Source of the DNA: UBA6183 sp964603255
GTDB lineage: Bacteria; Bacteroidota; Bacteroidia; UKL13-3
DNA length: 10,100 bases
NCBI GenBank assembly: GCA_964603255.1
Contig: CAZRVA010000104.1
Location: 1 to 10,100, forward strand
Reading direction: 5' to 3'
Made by a program: the position numbers and the translations under genes. Of the stretch, positions 1 through 6,588 are shown one piece after another (the stretch's first letter is position 1; each line of letters starts with the position of its first letter). The notes beneath the pieces were generated by a model. The model saw nothing but the letters and a program-made list of their open reading frames with translations, searched no databases and was not told the origin of the DNA.

Positions 1-37
1 AAAACAGGCGCTGTAGATTGTAGTAAAAGCATCATAA

Positions 38-106
38 GCCTTGACTTTTTTGGATACTTTTTGTGTCAAGACAAAAAGTATCGCGGGTTTGGGGTGGCAA
101 CCCCAA
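38..106. repeat. Intergenic palindromic repeat (two adjacent hairpins)
   Basis: A 12-bp perfect stem (53-64 with 71-82, GATACTTTTTGT and its complement) encloses the loop GTCAAG at 65-70. That loop is itself complementary to CTTGAC at 40-45, so a pseudoknot or an alternative pairing is possible. A second hairpin follows at 89-106 (TTGGGGT, loop GGCA, ACCCCAA). The CTTGAC...GTCAAG arrangement with an A/T-run stem resembles dispersed intergenic repeats I recall from Bacteroidota genomes; that is memory, not a search. No gene is seen in 1-174, and the remaining bases there show nothing else I can name. Confidence 0.6.
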
Positions 107-174
107 GAAAACTCGTAAACAAAACAAGCTCACTCAACTGTAAATAATCGTTATGCCTGTAACCGTTAACATAA

Positions 175-213
175 AATAACACAGCCGATGACGAAGTCAT
201 CGGCTGTGTTATT
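175..213 (-). terminator. Rho-independent terminator of the S41 protease unit
   Basis: An 18-bp perfect stem (175-192 with 196-213) closes on a three-base loop, GAA. Read on the minus strand it lies about 20 bases past the stop codon of the protease and runs into a T-rich stretch (TTATTTTATG). The stem is symmetrical and would also fold on the plus strand, so it could stop transcription from both sides. Confidence 0.82.
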
Positions 214-231
214 AAGTCAATTAAAATCCTT

Positions 232-2226
232 TTATTTCAAATCACACATTACCTCCATTGCCTCATCCATAATCAAATCCGGGTTGGTTGCTTTGCGTGC
301 TTTACGCTCATCTTCACGGGCTTTTTTATCTGCATCAATTTTATCATTTTGCTTCTTGTATTCTACCTCGTTTAATGTTTGGTAAAGCTTCTCGTTGTGC
401 TCTTTAAAGAAGTTAATGTCTTGTTGTAAATAAGCATATTCTTTATTCCCACTCATGCGCTGTATGTGCTTGCTTCTAATATCACCCAATTTATTGGTAA
501 CTAAATTAACAGGTTCGTATTTAGTAGGGCTAATTTGATCCCATGGTAAAGCGTATTTACTGGCATCTTCACCAAACTCTTTGGCAGCATATAAACTTGG
601 TAATTCTACATCAGGTATTACACCACGGTGTTGTGTTGAGCTGCCTGTAATTCTGTAAAATTTAGCAATGGTTAGTTTTACTTCGCCCAATGGTTTTCCG
701 TTGTATTGCACAAACTCGTTAACAGTCACCATATTTTGTACAGTACCTTTTCCGTAAGTTTTTTCGCCTACAACAACACCTCTTCCATAATCTTGCATAG
801 CTGCAGCAAAAATCTCGGAAGCAGATGCACTAAAACGATTCACCAAAACTGTTAATGGTCCGTCATAAAACACCTCAGGATTTCGGTCGGTTTCATCTTT
901 TAGTCCGCCTGCACCATCTTTTACTTGCACTACTGGTCCGGTTTTAATAAATAAACCGGTAAGTTCAACAGCTTCTTGTAAAGAGCCACCACCATTATTT
1001 CTAAGGTCAATAATCAGCCCATCAACTTTCTGCTTTTTAAGTTCGGCAATTAGTTTTTTTACATCTCGCGTAGTGCTTTTATAATTAGGGTCGCCTTTAC
1101 GTGCGGCAGCAAAATCAATATAAAAAGTAGGTAAGCTAATTACTCCGTATTTATATGTTTTACCATAGCGGGTAATTTCCTTAACACTGCTTTTAGCCGA
1201 CTGATCTTCTAAAACAATTTTATCACGTTTAATCTCAATTATTTTTGTTTTGTTAGGTTCCGATGCCGGTATAATTTCCAATCTTACAATGGTTCCTTTT
1301 TTACCTCTAATTAAACTCACCACATCATCCAAGCGCCAATCAACCACATTTACAATATCGCTATCGCCTTGCGCTACACCAATAATTCTATCTCCGGCAT
1401 GAATCTTTTTACTTTTATCAGCAGGGCCACCTTTTACCACTTCACGAATTTTAGTGTACTCATTTTCGGTTTGTAATGTTGCGCCAATACCTTCAAGCGA
1501 TAAACTCATTTGCGTATTAAAATCGGCACTTGCTCTTGGCGAGTAATAATTGGTATGAGGATCGGCTAACTCTGTTAACGAATTTGCATAAAGTTGAAAC
1601 ACATCTTCGCTTTTGGTTTTTGATGAAAGTTTAAGCAAGTTATCGTAACGCTTACGAATGGTTTCGCTGTATGTTTTAAAATCTTTGCCTTGTACTTTTG
1701 ATGGTAAACATTCATATTTTAATTTCAATTTCCACAGAGCATTTAACTCATCTACATTATTTGCAAAAGATGCCTTCTCTCGTTCAACCATAAACGAATC
1801 GTTAGCTGTAAAATCAAATTGTGTAGAATCGTTTAGTAACAAAAAAGCATAATTTATACGCTCTTGTAAACGCTGTTGGTAACGGTTAAAAATCTCGAAG
1901 CCCGGTTTTACATCACCACTAAAAATACTCTCATCTATGGCGTAGCGGTATTTCTCAAACTCAGCAATATCACTTTTTAAAAAATAAACTTTTGAAGGGT
2001 CTAAGTCTTTAATGTAATTATCAAAAGCATTTGAGGAAAACTGGTCGTTGATGGTAGGTTTTTGGTAATGATACGAGGCTACCAATTGCATGGCCGTAGA
2101 AAACACCATAGGGTGTTGTGGTTCGGGTTCAAGTTGTTTTAGTTTTACTTTTGTGGTATCTGTTGCACATGCGGTATTTAAAAACAAAGCTCCAAATAAC
2201 ACTGCACTAATATGTTTAACAATCAT
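232..2226 (-). CDS. prc: S41 family carboxy-terminal (tail-specific) processing protease, Prc-like
   Basis: A 664-residue envelope protease of the Prc/CtpA family, which cleaves proteins near their C-termini in the periplasm. The N-terminus is a signal sequence ending around FLNTAC (C20), probably a lipoprotein signal with a loose lipobox. An N-terminal helical TSP domain spans about 40-220, a PDZ domain about 245-320 (GIGATL start, GGPAD, AGDRI), and the S41 core about 355-545. In the core, DLRNNGGGSLQEA at 407-419 is followed by SASASE with catalytic Ser468, and by YGKGTVQ with Lys493. These are 25 residues apart, the same spacing as S452/K477 in E. coli Prc. A charged C-terminal region resembling the Prc C-terminal domain follows (about 545-664). 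Length fits the long Prc type. It starts 15 bases after the deiminase gene, so the two are probably co-transcribed. The symbol is by family, not proven orthology. Confidence 0.93.
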   Translation of the reverse strand: MIVKHISAVLFGALFLNTACATDTTKVKLKQLEPEPQHPMVFSTAMQLVASYHYQKPTINDQFSSNAFDNYIKDLDPSKVYFLKSDIAEFEKYRYAIDESIFSGDVKPGFEIFNRYQQRLQERINYAFLLLNDSTQFDFTANDSFMVEREKASFANNVDELNALWKLKLKYECLPSKVQGKDFKTYSETIRKRYDNLLKLSSKTKSEDVFQLYANSLTELADPHTNYYSPRASADFNTQMSLSLEGIGATLQTENEYTKIREVVKGGPADKSKKIHAGDRIIGVAQGDSDIVNVVDWRLDDVVSLIRGKKGTIVRLEIIPASEPNKTKIIEIKRDKIVLEDQSAKSSVKEITRYGKTYKYGVISLPTFYIDFAAARKGDPNYKSTTRDVKKLIAELKKQKVDGLIIDLRNNGGGSLQEAVELTGLFIKTGPVVQVKDGAGGLKDETDRNPEVFYDGPLTVLVNRFSASASEIFAAAMQDYGRGVVVGEKTYGKGTVQNMVTVNEFVQYNGKPLGEVKLTIAKFYRITGSSTQHRGVIPDVELPSLYAAKEFGEDASKYALPWDQISPTKYEPVNLVTNKLGDIRSKHIQRMSGNKEYAYLQQDINFFKEHNEKLYQTLNEVEYKKQNDKIDADKKAREDERKARKATNPDLIMDEAMEVMCDLK

Positions 2227-2241
2227 TTGTTGTGTGCTGAT

Positions 2242-4110
2242 TTATTTACTTACAATAAACTTACGTGTAGCAATAATATTGCCATCTAAAGTGTAAGTAT
2301 AAAAATAAATTCCGTTATTCAAATCATGTAAATCAATAATTGCCTCATTTAGTCCGTTTTGCAGGCTTGATGGTGTAATTTGTTTAACTGTTTTTCCGCC
2401 AATGTCGGTTACATTTATGGTTGCAGTTTTTCCTTGCATGGCATAAAAAGGTATTTTTATTTGGGTTGATGCAGGATTTGGATAAGCGTTAAACAAATAG
2501 TTTTTAGGTTTTATTTCAAACTCGGCCAATGCTGTTCTTTCGGTGAAAAATATGCTGTAAAAACCTTCAGGTGCAGTTATAGGTTTTACTGCTGTTTTAC
2601 CATTGTTGGTAGTTGCACTTAAATAGTATTCAATTTCATCAGTAGCTGTTAATCCATTTGCCACAATATCGCCAATAAAATATCCCGAACTATCAGTTAA
2701 ATTAATAGTGTTGAATGTAGATGCTCCTTTTAAACGCCATTTGCAAACTGCATTGGCAACACCACTTTTGTTGGTAATTTTAGCTACAATATGGAAACTA
2801 TTTTGGATGCTTGGATAATAACCATCAATACTTGGATGCCAGAATAACACCGGGTTTTCGGCTGGTATTTGCATCGTTATACAATGTAATTCTCCACCCA
2901 ATTCACTCAATAAACGAGAATCGATATCTACCACTTTATAACCCGGCATAATGCGTTTAAATAAGTTTACCACTTGTGTTGTTTGAGTTTTATTGCCACT
3001 AAACTCATCAGAGTAAGATGGCATGATGTAAGTATTGTTTATGGTTAAACCATTTACAAAAGTTCTGGCATCAGCATTAAGTTGTATGCACGACCTGCGT
3101 GAGTGGTTGCCATTATCATCAGTAGGATGGGGGATGCGATAAATCCTGAACGGACGGTTGTATGTGCTATTTATAGAGGCCAACAATTGCGTATTATTTT
3201 CAATAATCTGTTTGTCGCTGGCCGTAATTTCGTCAGGGTATTTTGCAATGATTAAAGTTTGCTCATCAATCATTTTTAAATATAAATCGATGTGTCCGGT
3301 TCCGCCATCACAATTTAAAGTAGGCAATTCTATGTTCTGTTTCGAACCAAACATCATCGTCATTTTATCGTTTATTTCTTGTTTGGTAAACACCGGACTA
3401 ACTATATCAGGATCGGTATTTACATCAGATACAACATCACTATAAAATGTTCTACCAAAACCATCGGCCATTAGGTTTCCACCCTCTGCATTTAAACGTG
3501 TAATGTAGTTGGGTATGTTTAATTTATTACTTAAAGCTATTGGCGCTACATCATCTTTATCACGACCAGGGTAATATTTCAAATCAATAAAGGCTAAACT
3601 ATCTTGGTTACCTACATAAACACCATTAGGGCCAAAATCCCGTGTCCACCAATCATCACCCGGAGAAATGATAAAACTATAATTTGTTAAAGGTGTATTT
3701 CGGTTAATCATGTATGTTTTAATGGCAGTGGTATCACTCCCTTTTTCAACCCTAATAATAACCGGAACCACTTTTTGTATGGCATCTGCTAAGCGTGCCG
3801 AAACCAAAGCGTATTCGCTTGTTAAATCTGCACCCGTAACATTTCCATTCATGTCATAATCATACGACCAAGAAATAAATACCGATTGAGACTCTTCAAA
3901 TTCTCCCGGGTAACGAATGTTGCTTGGGAATGATTCTGCTTTTTTCTCCAATTGTTTACCTGCAGCAACACTCTTTGCTAGTTGTATTTCTTTTTGCGTA
4001 GGTGCAGCAGGTAGTTTAAATGCTTTTAATTCTTTAGCAGTTTGTGCTTGAATACTTAATGATGAGGCCGCTATTAACAAGCCTGTAACTAATTTATTGT
4101 ATTGTTTCAT
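2242..4110 (-). CDS. Secreted agmatine/peptidylarginine deiminase family protein with T9SS sorting domain (PPAD-like)
   Basis: A 622-residue exported member of the Porphyromonas-type peptidylarginine deiminase / agmatine deiminase family, which hydrolyses guanidino groups to ureido groups plus ammonia. A signal peptide covers 1-23 (cut near IQAQ). The deiminase fold runs about 65-420 with the expected catalytic set: D158 in WTRDFG, H273 and D275 in GTGHIDLY, an Asn in the 353-359 stretch, and Cys410 in GELHC. An immunoglobulin-like domain follows (about 425-520), then a type A T9SS C-terminal domain (about 535-622; YPNPAS, then LNNGIYFYTY near the end), which implies export through the outer membrane and likely surface anchoring or release. 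This order matches P. gingivalis PPAD. From a remembered alignment, W155 and R183 fit PPAD W127 and R154, while R152 and Y233 fall on P181 and G270, so the substrate should not be assumed. A terminator separates it from pruA. Confidence 0.9.
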   Translation of the reverse strand: MKQYNKLVTGLLIAASSLSIQAQTAKELKAFKLPAAPTQKEIQLAKSVAAGKQLEKKAESFPSNIRYPGEFEESQSVFISWSYDYDMNGNVTGADLTSEYALVSARLADAIQKVVPVIIRVEKGSDTTAIKTYMINRNTPLTNYSFIISPGDDWWTRDFGPNGVYVGNQDSLAFIDLKYYPGRDKDDVAPIALSNKLNIPNYITRLNAEGGNLMADGFGRTFYSDVVSDVNTDPDIVSPVFTKQEINDKMTMMFGSKQNIELPTLNCDGGTGHIDLYLKMIDEQTLIIAKYPDEITASDKQIIENNTQLLASINSTYNRPFRIYRIPHPTDDNGNHSRRSCIQLNADARTFVNGLTINNTYIMPSYSDEFSGNKTQTTQVVNLFKRIMPGYKVVDIDSRLLSELGGELHCITMQIPAENPVLFWHPSIDGYYPSIQNSFHIVAKITNKSGVANAVCKWRLKGASTFNTINLTDSSGYFIGDIVANGLTATDEIEYYLSATTNNGKTAVKPITAPEGFYSIFFTERTALAEFEIKPKNYLFNAYPNPASTQIKIPFYAMQGKTATINVTDIGGKTVKQITPSSLQNGLNEAIIDLHDLNNGIYFYTYTLDGNIIATRKFIVSK

Positions 4111-4138
4111 ATCTATAAAAACAAGTTTGAATTTGGTT

Positions 4139-4152
4139 GTTGACTAATCAAC
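4139..4152. promoter_or_regulatory. Short inverted repeat upstream of the deiminase gene
   Basis: GTTGA, four bases, TCAAC: a perfect 5-bp dyad 28-42 bases upstream of the deiminase start codon, where a promoter or operator would be expected. I found no convincing TTTG/TAnnTTTG pair here, so the promoter of this unit is unplaced and the dyad may be chance. Confidence 0.25.
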
Positions 4153-4212
4153 TTTTACTTATTATTCCATTGCAGTATAGCAAATAAAATCTTAAGGTTA
4201 TATTAAATGAAA

Positions 4213-4243
4213 AAGCCCTTCTAATTTGTATTTAGAAGGGCTT
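4213..4243 (-). terminator. Rho-independent terminator of pruA
   Basis: AAGCCCTTCTAA (4213-4224) pairs perfectly with 4232-4243 around a 7-base loop. On the minus strand the stem ends in GGGC followed by five Ts. It lies about 20 bases past the pruA stop codon and so isolates pruA from the deiminase-protease pair downstream. Confidence 0.85.
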
Positions 4244-4264
4244 AATATGATGATAAACGGCAGT

Positions 4265-5893
4265 TTATTCTGCTGATAAAAATGGATACTCGTAACTTGT
4301 TGGTGCCACAAAGGTTTCTTTAATGGTACGCATGCTTACCCAGCGTAAAAGGTTAACCATAGCACCTGCTTTATCGTTTGTACCACTAGCGCGTGCACCA
4401 CCAAATGGTTGCTGACCAACAACTGCTCCTGTTGGTTTATCGTTGATGTAAAAATTACCTGCTGCGTTACGTAACTTAGTTGTTGCTAAATCAATTGCAT
4501 AACGATCTTGAGCAATAATTGCACCTGTTAAAGCGTACTCAGATGTGGTATTTACCAAGTCTAAAGTTTCTTCGTATTTGTTTTCATCGTAAACAAAAAT
4601 GGTTAATACTGGTCCAAAAATTTCTTCGCACATGGTAGTTGATTTTGGATTTTGGGTAACTACGATGGTTGGCTCAATAAAGTAGCCTTTTGATTTATCA
4701 TAACCACCACCAACAATAATTTCTGTTTGTGCGTCTTTTTTTACGCCTTCAATATAATTGGCAATTTTATCGAAAGAGCGCTCGTCAATAACCGCGTTTA
4801 CAAAGTTGCTAAAATCTTCCGTTGGACCCATTTTTAAACCTTTAACGGTAGCCACCAATTTATCTTTAATGGTTGGCCATAGGTTTGAAGGTACATAAGC
4901 ACGCGAAGCCGCAGAACATTTTTGTCCTTGGAATTCAAAAGCACCGCGAACAATGGCTGTAACACTTTCATCAACTTTAGCTGTTTTGTGCATTACAATA
5001 AAATCTTTACCACCTGTTTCGCCTACAATACGTGGATATGTTTTGTATTTATGAATGTTACCTCCAATGGTTTTCCAAATGTTTTGGAAAACACCTGTTG
5101 AACCAGTAAAATGTATTCCTGCAAAATCAGGATGGTTAAAAATAACCTCGCCTGCAGTTGGGCCATCAACATAAACTAAATTGATAACGCCATCAGGAAC
5201 GCCCGCTTCTTTAAAAATTTCCATCAACACATTTGCCGAATAGATTTGTGTGTTAGCCGGTTTCCAAACCACAACATTGCCCATCATAGCCGCACTTGTA
5301 GGTAAGTTACCAGCAATAGCAGTAAAGTTAAATGGTGTTAATGCAAAAACAAATCCTTCTAACGGGCGGTATTCCAAACGGTTCCACATACCTTTACCAG
5401 ATTGTGGTTGGTCGTTATAAATTTGGCTCATAAAAGCCACGTTAAAACGTAAGAAGTCTATGATCTCGCAAGCACTATCTATTTCTGCTTGAAAAGCATT
5501 TTTGCTTTGACCTAGCATGGTTGCTGCGTTTAACTTAGCGCGGTAAGGGCCGGCAATTAAATCGGCAGCTTTTAAAAATATTGCAGCACGTTGCTCCCAA
5601 GGTAAATTTTCCCAATTGTTTTTTGCAGCCAATGCTGCATCAATTGCAGCCTGAACATGGTTTGCATTACCCTCATGATAAACACCTAGGGTATGCTTAT
5701 GATCGTGTGGAGGTGCCATGCGTGCAGTTTTACCGGTTCGTATTTCCTCACCACCAATATACATAGGCACGTCAATTTCTTTGCTACGCGCTTCGGCTAA
5801 AGCAGCTTTTAATTCGGCACGCTCTTTACTACCCGGAGCATAATTTAAAATAGGTTCGTTTACAGGAACAGGAACTTTGAAAAAACCGTTCAT
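4265..5893 (-). CDS. pruA: L-glutamate gamma-semialdehyde (delta-1-pyrroline-5-carboxylate) dehydrogenase
   Basis: A 542-residue cytoplasmic aldehyde dehydrogenase that oxidises glutamate-5-semialdehyde to glutamate with NAD+, the second step of proline breakdown. It matches the stand-alone P5C dehydrogenase group rather than the long PutA fusion. Diagnostic motifs: the Rossmann-type segment with FTGSTGVF at 262-269, general base Glu292 in GETGGKDF, nucleophile Cys326 in GQKCSAASR, EEIFGP at 423-428, and the C-terminal QQPFGGARASGTND segment (494-507) typical of this enzyme. The start MNGFFKVPVPVNEP is the usual N-terminus of the family, and no earlier start is needed. It has its own promoter about 60 bases upstream and a strong terminator, so it is read alone. 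No proline dehydrogenase gene is present in the window. Confidence 0.96.
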   Translation of the reverse strand: MNGFFKVPVPVNEPILNYAPGSKERAELKAALAEARSKEIDVPMYIGGEEIRTGKTARMAPPHDHKHTLGVYHEGNANHVQAAIDAALAAKNNWENLPWEQRAAIFLKAADLIAGPYRAKLNAATMLGQSKNAFQAEIDSACEIIDFLRFNVAFMSQIYNDQPQSGKGMWNRLEYRPLEGFVFALTPFNFTAIAGNLPTSAAMMGNVVVWKPANTQIYSANVLMEIFKEAGVPDGVINLVYVDGPTAGEVIFNHPDFAGIHFTGSTGVFQNIWKTIGGNIHKYKTYPRIVGETGGKDFIVMHKTAKVDESVTAIVRGAFEFQGQKCSAASRAYVPSNLWPTIKDKLVATVKGLKMGPTEDFSNFVNAVIDERSFDKIANYIEGVKKDAQTEIIVGGGYDKSKGYFIEPTIVVTQNPKSTTMCEEIFGPVLTIFVYDENKYEETLDLVNTTSEYALTGAIIAQDRYAIDLATTKLRNAAGNFYINDKPTGAVVGQQPFGGARASGTNDKAGAMVNLLRWVSMRTIKETFVAPTSYEYPFLSAE

Positions 5894-5951
5894 ATCTTAT
5901 TATTTTTTAAAATGTTATCAAGTAAAATTGCCCATTTACTAAAAGGCGATG

Positions 5952-5982
5952 CGAATGTAGTGCTATTTTGTTTTATGGCAAA
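5952..5982 (-). promoter_or_regulatory. Bacteroidota-type promoter of pruA
   Basis: On the minus strand, TTTG (5979-5982) is followed after exactly 19 bases by TACATTCG (5952-5959). This matches the Bacteroidota -33 TTTG / -7 TAnnTTTG consensus with one mismatch. Transcription would start near 5946, leaving a leader of about 50 bases before the pruA ATG. Confidence 0.65.
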
Positions 5983-5983
5983 T

Positions 5984-6067
5984 AATGGATGTTAGAAGTT
6001 GTAATTTGGAAGCTGGAATTTGGATGTTGGAAATTAGAAGCTAGATGCTTGAAGTTTGAGGTTGGTA
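5984..6067. repeat. Imperfect 7-bp tandem repeat, consensus GTTGGAA
   Basis: Eleven consecutive heptamers fit from 5991 to 6067 (GTTAGAA, GTTGTAA, TTTGGAA, GCTGGAA, TTTGGAT, GTTGGAA and so on), with a weaker twelfth at 5984-5990. The register never slips, so this is a real tandem array although the units have diverged. It begins just upstream of the pruA promoter. The same heptamer recurs at 6347-6381. Confidence 0.75.
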
Positions 6068-6100
6068 GCTCTGTGTAACAACCTTGGCCAATTTTTTACG

Positions 6101-6130
6101 CAGACTACTAGTGCAGACCGAAGCGTCTGT
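6101..6130. repeat. 30-base direct repeat with hairpin, copy 1
   Basis: This copy matches 6192-6221 at 27 of 30 positions, and the last 21 bases are identical. The core CAGAC CGAAGC GTCTG folds into a 5-bp stem with a 6-base loop. A second CAGAC begins the element (6101-6105), so the 3' GTCTG could pair with either. Compatible with a REP-like dispersed palindrome. Confidence 0.7.
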
Positions 6131-6191
6131 AAGGTTATGTAAATAGTCTTGCGAAGATTTGAGCAATGTCAATTTCAGATTTTGAGGTTCA

Positions 6192-6221
6192 CAGACCATA
6201 AGTGCAGACCGAAGCGTCTGT
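6192..6221. repeat. 30-base direct repeat with hairpin, copy 2
   Basis: Second copy of the 6101-6130 element, offset by 91 bases and in the same orientation, with three mismatches confined to positions 6, 8 and 9. It is followed immediately by a small hairpin, GCC TTC GGC, at about 6228-6236, which the first copy lacks. Confidence 0.7.
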
Positions 6222-6288
6222 TGCAACGCCTTCGGCATTGGGGAGGATTTAACTTATGGAAATGAAATTATTGTATGAACGAAAATTA

Positions 6289-6298
6289 NNNNNNNNNN
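6289..6298. other. Assembly gap (10 Ns)
   Basis: Ten consecutive Ns join two sequence pieces inside the repeat island. The true length of the missing DNA is unknown; a round ten is often a placeholder. Distances across this point should not be trusted. Confidence 0.95.
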
Positions 6299-6311
6299 CG
6301 AGAATTAAACG

Positions 6312-6329
6312 TCTTCCTTTGAAGGAAGA
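6312..6329. repeat. CTTCCTT/AAGGAAG palindrome
   Basis: A perfect inverted repeat (TCTTCCTT, TG, AAGGAAGA) is followed by AAGAGATGGG. The layout resembles C-rich palindromic intergenic repeats I recall from Bacteroidota. It has no T-tract in either direction, so I do not call it a terminator. Confidence 0.5.
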
Positions 6330-6346
6330 TAAGAGATGGGTGTTTA

Positions 6347-6381
6347 TTTGGAGGTTGGACGTTGGAGGCTGGAAGCTGGAA
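6347..6381. repeat. 7-bp tandem repeat, second array (five units)
   Basis: TTTGGAG, GTTGGAC, GTTGGAG, GCTGGAA, GCTGGAA in unbroken register, the same consensus and strand as the array at 5984-6067. It lies on the other side of the assembly gap, directly before the CAACCC palindromes. Confidence 0.7.
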
Positions 6382-6390
6382 AGATTAGCC

Positions 6391-6413
6391 CAACCCTGAA
6401 AGGGTTGAATGTG
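6391..6413. repeat. CAACCC...GGGTTG palindromic repeat, copy 1
   Basis: CAACCCT, GAA, AGGGTTG forms a 7-bp hairpin with a 3-base loop, followed by AATGTG. Copy 2 lies about 70 bases further on in the same orientation. There is no T-tract, so a dispersed repeat is more likely than a terminator. Confidence 0.65.
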
Positions 6414-6459
6414 AATAACCGCGAATGAAATTAGTGGATGGAGATGGAACGCCATAAAC

Positions 6460-6483
6460 CAACCCCTGAAAGGGTTGAATGTG
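6460..6483. repeat. CAACCC...GGGTTG palindromic repeat, copy 2
   Basis: Same as 6391-6413 with one extra C in the left arm, giving a 6-bp stem, and the same trailing AATGTG. The 46 bases between the two copies show no further symmetry that I can see. Two copies are too few, and too palindromic, to be a CRISPR array. Confidence 0.65.
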
Positions 6484-6533
6484 CTGAGCAAGAAACAACT
6501 TAAACGGAATGTTGACTTTGTTTGTTAAAACAA

Positions 6534-6562
6534 AAGGCTGCACTCTATTGTGAGGCAGCCTT
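6534..6562 (-). terminator. Rho-independent terminator of ppa
   Basis: AAGGCTGC (6534-6541) pairs perfectly with GCAGCCTT (6555-6562), with a possible inner CTC/GAG extension. On the minus strand the stem is followed by TTTTGTTTTAAC, about 27 bases past the ppa stop codon. Confidence 0.8.
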
Positions 6563-6588
6563 AATCAGAAAATACTTTCGGGTAAAAA

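Larger units (their letters stand above)
5983..6500. other. Gene-free repeat island between pruA and ppa
   Basis: No convincing gene lies in the roughly 700 bases between pruA and ppa. The two short minus-strand open frames here (6041-6238 and 6249-6491) run through the repeats and the N gap, and look like by-products of repeated palindromic DNA. The island holds two heptamer arrays, a duplicated 30-base element with a hairpin, a CTTCCTT palindrome, a duplicated CAACCC/GGGTTG palindrome, and the assembly gap. No transposase gene is visible. Confidence 0.7.

Noticed and set aside
188..385. Short plus-strand frame opposite the protease gene, and similar frames opposite other genes
   Set aside because: They are antisense to strongly supported coding regions and lack recognisable families or start signals.
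4111..4200. Promoter of the deiminase-protease unit
   Set aside because: A TTTG occurs on the minus strand, but the element 19 bases downstream (TAAGTAAA) matches poorly. An alternative pair would leave almost no leader. I could not place it.
6391..6483. Possible CRISPR array from the two CAACCC repeats
   Set aside because: Only two copies, each a self-complementary hairpin, no third unit and no cas genes. Dispersed palindromic repeats fit better.
6041..6491. Two short minus-strand open frames (6041-6238 and 6249-6491)
   Set aside because: They run through the 30-base repeats, the heptamer arrays, the palindromes and the N gap. No protein family, signal or initiation site is recognisable.
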